Source: JBNJGB01 sp051747385 (GTDB taxonomy: Bacteria > Myxococcota_A > UBA9042 > PHBI01 > JACKFB01). Taken from it: DNA of 49,694 bases. This document shows, one piece after another, positions 15,062 to 24,200 of the stretch; the first letter of the stretch is position 1; each line of letters begins with the position of its first letter. The notes beneath the pieces were generated by a model, which saw nothing but the letters and a program-made list of their open reading frames with translations, was not told the DNA's origin and did not search any database. The translations under genes and the position numbers were made by a program. The stretch lies in contig JBNJGB010000043.1 of assembly GCA_051747385.1 (NCBI GenBank), positions 1 to 49,694 of the forward strand, written 5' to 3'.

Positions 15062-15223
15062 CAGGGCGGTCGCAAAGTCGACCGCCCTCCCTTGCCCTTG
15101 CCCTTGCCCTTGCCCTTGCCCTTGCCTGCGCTCAGACGCGCAAAACCCATCGCCTCCGAGCGGGTGCAATCCGGCGCCGTACCGCCGGGCGGCCCACACT
15201 TCTCCGACTTTGCGATTGCCCTG
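15062..15223 (-). mobile_element. MITE-like element with (GGGCAA)n array, copy 2, complete
   Basis: The 162-bp element is bounded by CAGGGCGGTCGCAAAGTCG (15062-15080) and the inverted CAGGGCAATCGCAAAGTCG (15223-15205), 17 of 19 identical. Flanking it are GCGATCGCCC (15052-15061) and GCGGTCGCCC (15224-15233), a 10-bp direct repeat with one mismatch that looks like a target-site duplication. Inside are five TTGCCC units (15092-15121) and GCTCAGACGCGCAAAACCCA, shared with copy 1. There is no transposase gene. The right end stops one or two bases from the stop codon of the lipoprotein gene at 15235. Confidence 0.85.
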
Positions 15224-15234
15224 GCGGTCGCCCT

Positions 15235-15717
15235 TCACTCCACGGACGTCACGCGCATTTCGGCGTAGACCGTCTGGCGCTCGCCGCCCGACACGTCCAG
15301 GTCGGCGTCGAGAAGCTCGAGGCGCGCGCCGAAGACGGTGCGGCTGTCGCCCTCGTCCAGCGTGACGTTTCGCATGTCGTCGCCATGCCGGACCACCAGC
15401 GAGACGGTCCCCGTGCGGGTCTCGGAGCCGTCCGGGTCCTCGAGGACGGCCCAGTCCACCCGCGCGAGGGTCAGCACCACGTCCGGCCCGGACACGCCGA
15501 TCGGCTCGTCCTCCAGGCGGAAGGTGGTCCCGGCCTCCACCACGCGGCTGGACCAGTCCTCCAGCGCCCCGGGGCGCTCGGGCTCCTCCTCGGCGGGAGG
15601 GAGATCCGGCGTCTCCCGCTGCGGCGGGTCGTGGGCACAGCCGGGCACGAGGGCGGACGCCCCGAGGGCCAGCGTGACGACGAGCGACAGTCCGACGGAG
15701 CGTACGCGGCATTCCAC
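15235..15717 (-). CDS. Lipoprotein of unknown function
   Basis: The start is taken as GTG at 15715-15717 because AGGGAGGA ends five bases before it. An ATG eight codons upstream has no ribosome site. The 160-residue product has a signal peptide ending SALVPGC (Cys27), an acidic Pro/Glu linker, and a beta-rich domain with WAVLEDPDGSETRTGTVSLV and TVYAEMRVTSVE at the end. I recognise no family. It is transcribed toward the selenoprotein gene, which starts about 250 bases downstream beyond a MITE. The two could once have formed a unit that the insertion separated. Confidence 0.75.
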   Translation of the reverse strand: MECRVRSVGLSLVVTLALGASALVPGCAHDPPQRETPDLPPAEEEPERPGALEDWSSRVVEAGTTFRLEDEPIGVSGPDVVLTLARVDWAVLEDPDGSETRTGTVSLVVRHGDDMRNVTLDEGDSRTVFGARLELLDADLDVSGGERQTVYAEMRVTSVE

Positions 15718-15846
15718 GGCATCCTCCCTGGCCGCGGCCATCGTAACCGGCCGGCCGCCGGCTGACCACCGTGGCCGTGCAGCGCACCGGCCGCGATGCT
15801 ACCCTGCTCGCGAACAGCAGGGAGGAGCCTCTTGAACCTCGAGGGA

Positions 15847-16179
15847 ATGAGCACCACGACCCGCAAGAACCTGGTCCAGATGGCCTGCGTGGCCGCGTGG
15901 TCCGACCTCTCCGTCGCCGAAGCGGAGCGGCGCGCGATCCTGGACCTCGCCATGCGCCTCGCGCTCGACGACGAGGACCTGGCCGAGGTCCGAACCTGGC
16001 TCGACGCCCCTCCCCCCGAGTTCGATCCCAACGACATCCCGGAGGCGCACCGGAAGACCTTCGTGGACGCCCTGGAGGATGTGGTGAAGGCCGACGGCCG
16101 CCTGGACGCCGACGAGTGCATCACCCTGGGGATCATCCGCGAGCTCGTGGGGGACGAGGAGCCCGACCGGGTCTGTTGA
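15847..16179 (+). CDS. TerB-like protein
   Basis: The protein is all-helical with two acidic repeats typical of the TerB fold. The first is around MACVAAWSDLSVAEAERRAI and the second around DVVKADGRLDADECITLGII, each placing Asp/Glu where TerB-type domains bind metal. It is 110 residues from the ATG at 15847. A TTG at 15832 is an alternative start five codons earlier and sits behind a better ribosome site (GGGAGGAG). TerB-like domains appear in stress and membrane-linked systems, and the tellurite name should not be taken literally. The RND permease gene follows after 82 bases. Confidence 0.8.
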   Translation: MSTTTRKNLVQMACVAAWSDLSVAEAERRAILDLAMRLALDDEDLAEVRTWLDAPPPEFDPNDIPEAHRKTFVDALEDVVKADGRLDADECITLGIIRELVGDEEPDRVC

Positions 16180-16261
16180 TCGGCGCCGGCGCGCGCGCTG
16201 GTATCTCCCGGTCGGACGGCGGGGATGAGCAGAGCGGACGCTCGGTGTACGGTGCTCGCCC

Positions 16262-19000
16262 ATGATCGAGGAGTACGACGGCCCCGAGAGCCCCTTCTTT
16301 CGCGCGTGGGCCCGGTACGTCCTGCGCCACCGGGTCCAGGTGGCCGCGATCGTCGCTCTCCTCACGGCCGCCGCCGTGTGGGTGACGATCGATCGCATCG
16401 CGATCGACATGAACATCGAGACGTTCATGGATCGCGACTCGCGGGCCCTGGAGGTGCTCGAGGACTACCGCGACCAGTTCGGCCGCGACGACGTCTTCGT
16501 GGTGCTCGTCGAGGGCGACGTCTTCTCCATGCCCTACCTCGAGCGCCTGCGGGGCCTCCACGAAGAGCTCGCCGACCTCGACATGGACCTGGAGAGCCTG
16601 GGCGAGCGCCGGAGCGATCGCGAGCAGAAGCGAAGCTCCGTGTGGGGGGACGACGAGCCTCCTCCGCCGGAGCTCCGGGCCGAGGAGCCGCCCGAGACGC
16701 GGGCCCCCGACGAGGACGACGCATTCGGGAGCTTCGAGGAGGCCGGCGGGGGCGGCGACGACGCATTCGGGGACTTCGGGGAGGCCGGCGGGAGCGGCGA
16801 CGACGCATTCGGGAGCTTCGAGGACCCCACGTCCACCGGCGACGACTGGGAGGGCGTCGAGGGCGGCACCATCGTCGACGAGATCGTCTCCCTGGTGAAC
16901 GCCCGGCGGACGCGCGGCCGAGAGGTGACGCAGGCCGACGGCGGCGGCGGCCTGGAGCTGCGGGTCGGCGAGCTCCTCGACCCGTGGCCGGACGAGGGCG
17001 ACCTGGAGGCCGTGCGCGAAGACGTGCTGTCGGACCCCGCCCTGGTGGGACGCGTCGTCGACGAGGAGGGGCGGTTCTCGGCCGTCCTGGTGCGCACGCA
17101 GTTCATGGACGAGGGCGACTCCGCCCGGGTGTTCGACCGGATCAAGGCCATCGCGGCGAAGCGCCGTGCCGAGGGCTTCGAGCCCCGCGTGTCCGGCCTC
17201 CCCGCCCTGGGCGCCTCCCTGAACCACATGATCCAACGGGAGATCCAGCGCCTGTTCGTCTACGCCCTGGCGGCCCTGCTCCTGGTGATGGTCTACCTGT
17301 TCCGCCACCCGCTCGGCGTGCTGGGGCCGGGCGTCGTGGTGCTGCTCGCGGGCTCGTGGACGTTCGCGATGATGGCCGCGGTCGGGATGCCGGTGACCAT
17401 GCTCTCCAACATGCTCCCGGCCTTCGTGATCGCCGTCGGCGTGGGCGACTCGGTCCACGTCCAGTCCGTGTACCGGGATCGGCGCCGCCTGGGCGTGTCC
17501 AACGAGGAGGCCATCGTCCAGGCCGTGGCCACCACCGGGAAGCCGATCCTGTTCACGACGCTGACGACCATGTTCGGCCTGCTGAGCTTCCACTTCGCCA
17601 CGCTCGACGCCGTGGGCGAGATGGGCACGGCGGGCGCCTTCGGCGTCGCCTGCGCGCTGCTCCACACCCTGGTCGTGCTGCCCATCGTCCTGAGCCTGAA
17701 CAAGCGGAGCCTCCTGGGCGCCCGAGAGCACGGCCACCCGGATCGCATCGACCGGTTCCTGGACGCCTGCGCGGCGATCTCGGGTCGCGGCATCTACGCC
17801 CCGCCCGACGAGCCGGTGCACCACGGCCGGCGCCGCGCCACCCTCCTCGGGGCCGCTCTGCTCGCCGCGGCCGCCGTCTACGGTGCGTCCCTGCTCGACG
17901 TCTGGCACAACCCCCTGTCCTGGGTCCCCGAGGACGATCCCACCAAGGTCGCCTTCGAGATGACCGATCGGAACCTGAGCGGCGCGGCCTCCGTCCAGCT
18001 CCTCATCCGGGCCGGCGGCGAGCGGGGGATGCGGGACCTCGAGCTGCTGCGTGGCCTGGAGGACCTGGAGCAGCACGTCCGGGACTACGAGGATCCGGCG
18101 GTGGAGGACGTCGTCGGGACGTCGGTGAGCCTCCTGGACGTGGTCAAGGAGACCAACCAGGCGCTCCACGGCGGCGATCCCGACCACTACCGCCTGCCGG
18201 ACACCCAGCGCGAGCTGTCGGACGTCCTCTTCCTGTTCGAGAACGCAGGACCCGACGAGATGCGGCGCCTGGCCAGCGCGGATCTCCGCACCTCCCAGAT
18301 GACGTTCCGGGTGCGCTGGCTGGAGGCCACCTCCTACGGGCCGCTCACGCGCTACGTGGAGCAGGGCATCGAGGAGCACGTGGGCGACCTGGCGGACATC
18401 GAACCCACCGGCGCGGCGTACACGCTGTTCACGACCGTCTCGGCGCTCATCTCGAACCTGATCCGCAGCTTCTCCGTCGCCTTCCTGGTCATCACGGCCT
18501 TCATGATGGTGTTGCTGCGCGACGTGCGCCTGGGCCTCGTCGCCATGGTGCCCAACCTGCTGCCCATCGTCCTCATCATGGGGATCATGGGATACGCCGG
18601 CGTGCCCATCGACATGAGCAACCTGCTCGTCGCCTCGGTGGCCATCGGCCTCGCCGTGGACGACACCATCCACTTCCTGCACCGCTGGAAGGTACACTAC
18701 GACCACCAGGGGGACGTGGAGGAGGCCATCGCCGACTCCCTCCGCCACGCAGGCCGGGCCATGGTGGGGACGACGCTCATCCTTGGCGTCGGCTTCTTCA
18801 CCTACATGGCCGCCGAGCTGACGAGCATCCAGCGCTTCGGCTATCTCACGGGGCTCGCCACCCTCATGGCGCTCCTCGTGGACATCACCTTCGGCCCGGC
18901 CCTCATCCGCACGTTCTACCGCTCCAAGCGCGCGCCGGCGTCCGAGCGTACCGACGCCCGGACCGCCGAGCAGCCCGCCACCGAGCCCGCAGGAGGCTGA
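16262..19000 (+). CDS. RND-superfamily (MMPL-type) transporter with acidic repeat insert
   Basis: The 912-residue permease has TM1 at about 25-45, a first periplasmic domain, and two bundles of membrane helices. The first bundle (about 322-480) contains AVGVGDSVHVQSVYRDRR. The second (about 735-890) contains VAIGLAVDDTIHFLHRWK, the equivalent motif. Such proteins use the proton gradient to move lipids or hydrophobic molecules across the envelope. The first periplasmic domain carries an unusual insert with three exact-period 14-residue repeats, each starting DDAFG at 152, 166 and 180. No ribosome site is visible, and TACGGT lies eight bases before the ATG. The next two genes follow with gaps of three bases and one base. 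Confidence 0.93.
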   Translation: MIEEYDGPESPFFRAWARYVLRHRVQVAAIVALLTAAAVWVTIDRIAIDMNIETFMDRDSRALEVLEDYRDQFGRDDVFVVLVEGDVFSMPYLERLRGLHEELADLDMDLESLGERRSDREQKRSSVWGDDEPPPPELRAEEPPETRAPDEDDAFGSFEEAGGGGDDAFGDFGEAGGSGDDAFGSFEDPTSTGDDWEGVEGGTIVDEIVSLVNARRTRGREVTQADGGGGLELRVGELLDPWPDEGDLEAVREDVLSDPALVGRVVDEEGRFSAVLVRTQFMDEGDSARVFDRIKAIAAKRRAEGFEPRVSGLPALGASLNHMIQREIQRLFVYALAALLLVMVYLFRHPLGVLGPGVVVLLAGSWTFAMMAAVGMPVTMLSNMLPAFVIAVGVGDSVHVQSVYRDRRRLGVSNEEAIVQAVATTGKPILFTTLTTMFGLLSFHFATLDAVGEMGTAGAFGVACALLHTLVVLPIVLSLNKRSLLGAREHGHPDRIDRFLDACAAISGRGIYAPPDEPVHHGRRRATLLGAALLAAAAVYGASLLDVWHNPLSWVPEDDPTKVAFEMTDRNLSGAASVQLLIRAGGERGMRDLELLRGLEDLEQHVRDYEDPAVEDVVGTSVSLLDVVKETNQALHGGDPDHYRLPDTQRELSDVLFLFENAGPDEMRRLASADLRTSQMTFRVRWLEATSYGPLTRYVEQGIEEHVGDLADIEPTGAAYTLFTTVSALISNLIRSFSVAFLVITAFMMVLLRDVRLGLVAMVPNLLPIVLIMGIMGYAGVPIDMSNLLVASVAIGLAVDDTIHFLHRWKVHYDHQGDVEEAIADSLRHAGRAMVGTTLILGVGFFTYMAAELTSIQRFGYLTGLATLMALLVDITFGPALIRTFYRSKRAPASERTDARTAEQPATEPAGG

Positions 19001-19003
19001 CCC

Positions 19004-19819
19004 ATGCTCCGCTCCACCCTCGCCGCCGCGCTGGTGACCCTCGCAGCCGGACCGGCCGCCGCTGCGGACGTCTCCCCGGACGAGACGGACCCGCGGACCA
19101 TCATGGACGCGGTCGACGACCGGCCGACCGGGGACCGTTCGCTCGGCCGGATGAAGATGGTCATCATCGACGCCAACGGCAGCAAGCGCGTCCGCCTCGT
19201 CCGCACCCGCTCCATGGAGTTCGACGAGAGCACGCGCCAGCTCCTGCTGTTCGAGAGCCCGGCCGACGTGCGCAACACGGGCCTGCTGACCATCGACTGG
19301 GACGAGGGCGACAAGTCCGACGACCAGTGGCTCTACCTGCCCAGCCTGCGCAAGTCGACGCGCATCTCCTCCGGCGAGAAGTCGGGCTCGTTCATGGGGT
19401 CGGACCTGACGTTCCACGACATGACCCGCCGCGCCACGGACCAGTACGACTACGAGATGCTGAAGCAGAGCGCCCGGGTGAAGGGCGAGCCGGCCTGGCT
19501 CATCGGCGTGCGCCCGAGGACGGACCGCGCGAAGGAGGAGTCCGGCTACGTGAAGTCCAAGGTCTGGATCTCCAAGTCCAAGCTCGTCCCGCTCCAGGCC
19601 AAGCACTGGGTGCGAGAGGGCCGCAAGCTCAAGTACATGAAGTTCCAGAAGTACCGGAAGGTCGACGGGATCCTCGTCGCCCACGAGATCAGCGCGCGGA
19701 CCGTGCAGGGCGACGAGGTCCTGTCCACCACCATCCTGACCCTGTCGGACCTGAGCTTCGACAACGAGGAGGTCTCGGAGGCCGACTTCACCCAGCGCCG
19801 CCTCGAGCAGGGCCTCTGA
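19004..19819 (+). CDS. LolA-like outer-membrane lipoprotein-sorting family protein
   Basis: The 271-residue protein has a Sec signal peptide (cleavage after GPAAAA, about residue 21) and no lipobox. It is beta-rich with features of the LolA/LolB-like fold found beside RND permeases: RMKMVIIDANGSKRVRLVRT, FESPADVRNTGLLTIDW, DDQWLYLPSLRKSTRISSGE and KSGSFMGSDLTFHDM. Proteins of this type sit in the periplasm and are thought to carry a lipid between the inner-membrane permease and the outer membrane. It starts three bases after the permease stop and ends one base before the next gene, so the three are one operon. Confidence 0.9.
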   Translation: MLRSTLAAALVTLAAGPAAAADVSPDETDPRTIMDAVDDRPTGDRSLGRMKMVIIDANGSKRVRLVRTRSMEFDESTRQLLLFESPADVRNTGLLTIDWDEGDKSDDQWLYLPSLRKSTRISSGEKSGSFMGSDLTFHDMTRRATDQYDYEMLKQSARVKGEPAWLIGVRPRTDRAKEESGYVKSKVWISKSKLVPLQAKHWVREGRKLKYMKFQKYRKVDGILVAHEISARTVQGDEVLSTTILTLSDLSFDNEEVSEADFTQRRLEQGL

Positions 19820-19820
19820 G

Positions 19821-21263
19821 TTGAGGCTCCCGGCCCCCGCGCTCGGGCTGCTCACCGCCGCGCTCCTCGCGTCGCCCGTCGCCGCCGGGAAGCCTCCAGC
19901 CGACGACTCCGGCTGGGGCGACGACGACTTCGGCGGGGAGGGACCGGGCTTCGACGACTTCGAGGACGTGGAGGTGGAGCCTCCGCCCCCTCCGAGCCCG
20001 TGGTCCCTCACCGGGTTCTTGCGCAGCGACCAGGCCCTGTGGATGGAGCGCCTGGACGAGCGTCCCCTGGCCAAGGCCCGGCAGAGCCTGGACCTGGTCC
20101 TGACGTACCGGCGGGACTGGTTCCGCCTGCACCTGGGGGGCCACGCGGAGTACGACCTGGCGTGGCTCGTGGACCGGGACGACCGCGACGAGCCGACCCT
20201 GGACGCGTACGAGTGGAAGGTCGACTCGCGCGAGGCCCTGGTGGCGCTGTCACCGGGGGACTTCGAGATCGTCCTGGGCCGGCAGATCGTCGCGTGGGGC
20301 GAGGGGGACGCCCTCAGCCCGCTGGACGTGGTGAACCCGCGCGACCTGCGGGAGCCCGGCCTGGCCGACCTGGAGGACCTGCGCCTGCCCGTCCTCGCCA
20401 CGCGCGTGTCCTGGTTCCACGGCTTCCACCGGGTCGAGGCCATGGTGGTGCACGAGTCCTGGTGGGGCTATCGGCCGGCGCCCCTGTCGCCGTACAGCCC
20501 GTTCCGGAAGCTCATCCTCGACGATCCCCTCGCTGCGGGACTCCTCCAGGGGCGCACCCTGGACTGGGAGCACGAGCAGGAGCGCTTCGCCCTCGATCAG
20601 CAGCAGGGGATGCTCCGGTGGGTCTACCGGGGCGAGGGCCTGGACCTGGGGCTCTACGCGGCCTCGGTCCTGGACCAGCAGGGGGTGGTGCTCCTCGCCC
20701 CCGAGGAGTTCGCGGGCGGCTCGAGGGAGGTGGACATCCGCCTGGACCACCGCCGCTTCACCGTGGTGGGGCACTCCGGCGCCTGGCCCTGGGAGGACCT
20801 CCTCGTGAAGTGGGAGGCCGGCGCGCGCATCGATCATCCGCTGAACGTGGGCCGGCCCCCGGACCTGGACGTCGCGGAGCGCACGCTGCTGGACACCATG
20901 CTGGGCCTCACCTGGACGCCGACTTCGGACCTGCGCTGGGCGCTCGAGGTCTGGAAGCCGTGGCTCGTGGACCCGCCCGACGACCTGCTGTACGACGTGG
21001 ACGCGCCCCTCATCGCCCTCCGGGGCACGTGGACGACCCTGCGGGAGCGCCTGGAGCTCCACCTGGCAGCCACCGCCTTCGGCTGGACCGCCGACCTGGG
21101 CTGGCTGCTCCGGGGCGAGATCACCTGGAAGCCGCGGGACGACCTCGCCGTGGGGGGCGGCTACATCACCTACCAGCCCACCTCCGAGTTCGGTCCCGTG
21201 TATGGCCTGGAGCGCCACGACCGCCTGTTCGCGACGCTCCGCTGGGACTTCGGGATCCTCTGA
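19821..21263 (+). CDS. DUF1302-like outer-membrane beta-barrel protein
   Basis: The start is TTG at 19821, directly after the stop of the previous gene. The 480-residue protein has a signal peptide (cleavage near SPVAAG) and an acidic linker, GWGDDDFGGEGPGFDDFEDV, that echoes the DDAFG repeats of the RND partner. The barrel carries the DUF1302-type motif GRQIVAWGEGDALSPLDVVN (then PRDLRE). Strands rich in Trp and Tyr run to the terminal LRWDFGIL. RND permease, LolA-like and DUF1302 genes often co-occur and are thought to build an envelope-spanning export route. The cargo is unknown here. Confidence 0.88.
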   Translation: MRLPAPALGLLTAALLASPVAAGKPPADDSGWGDDDFGGEGPGFDDFEDVEVEPPPPPSPWSLTGFLRSDQALWMERLDERPLAKARQSLDLVLTYRRDWFRLHLGGHAEYDLAWLVDRDDRDEPTLDAYEWKVDSREALVALSPGDFEIVLGRQIVAWGEGDALSPLDVVNPRDLREPGLADLEDLRLPVLATRVSWFHGFHRVEAMVVHESWWGYRPAPLSPYSPFRKLILDDPLAAGLLQGRTLDWEHEQERFALDQQQGMLRWVYRGEGLDLGLYAASVLDQQGVVLLAPEEFAGGSREVDIRLDHRRFTVVGHSGAWPWEDLLVKWEAGARIDHPLNVGRPPDLDVAERTLLDTMLGLTWTPTSDLRWALEVWKPWLVDPPDDLLYDVDAPLIALRGTWTTLRERLELHLAATAFGWTADLGWLLRGEITWKPRDDLAVGGGYITYQPTSEFGPVYGLERHDRLFATLRWDFGIL

Positions 21264-21266
21264 GCG

Positions 21267-24200
21267 CTACAGGTTCGTCTCCCCGAACAGGCCGGCGTCG
21301 CCCTGAGCCTCGGTGCCCACGGGGACGGGGCCGCCTGCGGTGCCGCCGGGCCCCGGTGCGCCGCCGTCCAGGAAGGTGTTGGACTCGGCGTAGGGCGTCA
21401 TGTCGAGGCCGCCCTCGCCGTGGACATAGATGCCGAAGCTGACGCCGCCGCACGCGCCGCCGCCGCCGCCGCCCGCGCCGCCGGTGCCACCCTGCCCGCC
21501 GGGCTCGCCGGGGGCGGCGCAGAACGTCTGCTGGTCACCCTCGCCCGAGTCGCCGCCGGCCCCGCCGGAACCACCCGCGCCGCCGGAGCCGCCCGATCCG
21601 CCGGGGCCGCCCGGGCCGCCGACACCGCGCCGGACCAGGTTGTCCGTGACGGCGGGCGCGCTCGTAGGAGGCTCCGTGAACACCACGAACAGGGCGAAGC
21701 TGCCGCCGCCCGCCGTGCCGCCGCCCCCGGGCTGACCGCCGCAGCCGCCGGAGCCGCCGCCCCCGCCGGGACCGCCGAGGTCGTCGCCGCCCAGGTCCAC
21801 CTCGTCGCCGATCCAGCAGCCCTCGCCGAGCATCTCGACACCGCCGCCCGCGCCGCCGCCGCCGCCGCCGGAGCCGGGGGCCCCGGGCGTGCCCGCGCCG
21901 CCGCCGAGGCCGCCCCAGTGACCGTCCACGACCTGCCCGGCCGGCGCCTTGCAGCCGTCCCCGGGCGTCCCGGGCTCGCCCGCCTCCCCCTTGGTGCCCA
22001 GGGTGCCGTTGTGGGGCACCTGGTTCGGGGCCACGATGCAGACGTTGCACGTGGAGCCGGGGCCCTCGGTCTTGAAGGTGAAGTCCCAGCCGGCGTCGCC
22101 CCCCTCGCCGCCGAGCGGTCCCATGCCGCCGTCGCCCTCGCGGGACATCGGGGGCTCCTCGTTGAAGTGCGGGCAGGTGGAGCGGCCGCCGTCCCCGCCG
22201 GAGACGTCCACGTCGCCGCAGACCATCTCTCCGCCGCCGCCGCCGTCGAGCTCCTCGGTCTCCGTGCACATGCGGTGCCCGGTGTCGTAGGCGCCCGCCG
22301 GGACGTCGCCGTCCACGCCGTCCGTGCCCGCGGAGCCCGAGCTTCCCGGGGCCCCCGGGCCGCCGGTGCCGCCGACGATCCGGTTGTGCCGGATGCTCAC
22401 CGTGTCGTCCACGTCGCGCAGGTAGACGGCGTAGCTGTTCGCCCCGGGCGTGGACAGATCCGGGCCGCTCAGCGTGAAGCCCTCGACCACCGTCGAGCCG
22501 GGCTCGCCGCCCTGCAGATCCGTGCCGACGACCGTCGCCGTCGCCGTGCCCTGCCCCACCAGGGTCGTCGGGTGGGCCACCCGGCTGCGCGAGGAGAAGT
22601 CGTTGCTGTAGCCGCCGTACAGGCCCATGCCGGGCTGGAGCGTCACGTCCTCCTCGTAGACGCCCGTGGCCACGTAGATGTCGCGCTTGCCCTCGTCGAG
22701 CGCCCGCTCCACCGCGACGCCGACGGTCCGCAGCGGAAGCTCCCGGGTGCCCGGGTTGGTGTCCGAGCCGGTGGGGGCCACGAACACGCCGTTGTCCAGC
22801 TCTCCGTCGAGGCCGTCGCAGTTCGCGTCGACGGCGCCCGGGAGGTCCGGCAGGTCGACGTCGCCCTGCTTCAGGCACTCGCAGCCGTTGGACAGGCTCC
22901 CGTCCACGTCCACGAAGCCCTCCTCGCAGGCCACGTCGCAGACCGGCTCCTCGCCGGAGGCGTCGCAGACGCCGGCCCCGTGGAGCTGCGCGGAGGCGGG
23001 CACCTGGGCCGTGCAGTCGTGGCCGCAAGCGCCGCAGTGGGCGTCCGCCACGTAGGCGCCGTCCTCGTCGCGGTAGTCCTCGTCGATGGCGCCGTCGCAG
23101 TCGTTGTCGAAGCCGTCGCACACGTCCTCGGGCAGCGCGCACTCGCCCCACCCCTCCGGGGTGCACGGCTCGAAGCCGACGCAGGTGTACGAGGGCACGC
23201 CGGCGCCGGGCTCCACGGTCTCCTCGCACGCCCTGGACAGGTCCAGGTTCGTGCCGTCGCACTGGCAGGACCCGGTGGCGGGCACGCACTGGAGGCCGCC
23301 CTCCACGTCCTGGCAGGCGAAGCCGGACGGGCAGTCCCCCTCGCCGTCGCAGGCCCGCCCGCAGTAGCTGCCGTCCCCCAGATCGATGCAGCGCGCGCCG
23401 TCCCCGGGGCACTGGAGGTCGTCCACGCACGGCTGGCACAGGGCCGCCTGATCGGGGATGCACTGGAGCCCGTCCGGGGAGTAGAAACCCTCCTCGCACT
23501 CCTCGACGGCGCACACGGGCTGCGCGCCGCTGTCGTCGCACACGCCGGAGCCCTTGAAGACGAGCTGATCGCAGTCCAGGTTGCAGCCGCCGCAGTGCGC
23601 GTCCGTGGCGTACTGGCCCTCGTCGTTCTTGAAGTCCTCGTCGGCCTCGCCGTCGCAGTCCTGATCCTGGCCGTCGCAGATCTCCGCCGCCGGCTCCGGG
23701 CCCTGGCAGACGATCCCCTCTGCGCCGTCACAGCGCGTGACGCCGGGGCAGGTCCCGAGCTCGTTGGTGTTCTCGCAGGGCTCCTCGACCGCGACATCCT
23801 CGTCTACGAGGCCGTCGCAGTCCTGATCCTGGCCGTCGCAGATCTCCGCCGCCGGGGTCTTCGCCGTGCACCCCGTCCAGCCGTCGGCCGGCGCACACGT
23901 CTCCACGCCCATGCACTCGCCGTGCTCGTTGGAGACCATGCACGTGCGGCTGGCCCCCTCCGTGGTCGGCCTGCAGCTGCAGCTCCCGTTGTCGGGCTCG
24001 CACAGCTCGCGGGTGACGCCGTCCTCGTCCACCGAGGCCTCGCAGTGGAAGCCGCTGGGACACGACCCGTCGTCGCCGCACGCCCCCAGGCAGTATCCCC
24101 GGTCGCCGCCCGGCTCCTCGAAGGTCCGGCAGATCCCACCGGTGCACTGCGCGTCCACCTCGCACGGCCGGCACGGCACGTCCTCGGGCGGAGGGACGCA

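Noticed and set aside
15847..16179. Tellurite-resistance operon
   Set aside because: Only a lone TerB-like domain is present. No terC, terD, terE or terZ genes are nearby.
16133..20443. Minus-strand frame of about 1,430 codons
   Set aside because: It is the complement of the RND/LolA-like operon, a by-product of high GC at third positions.
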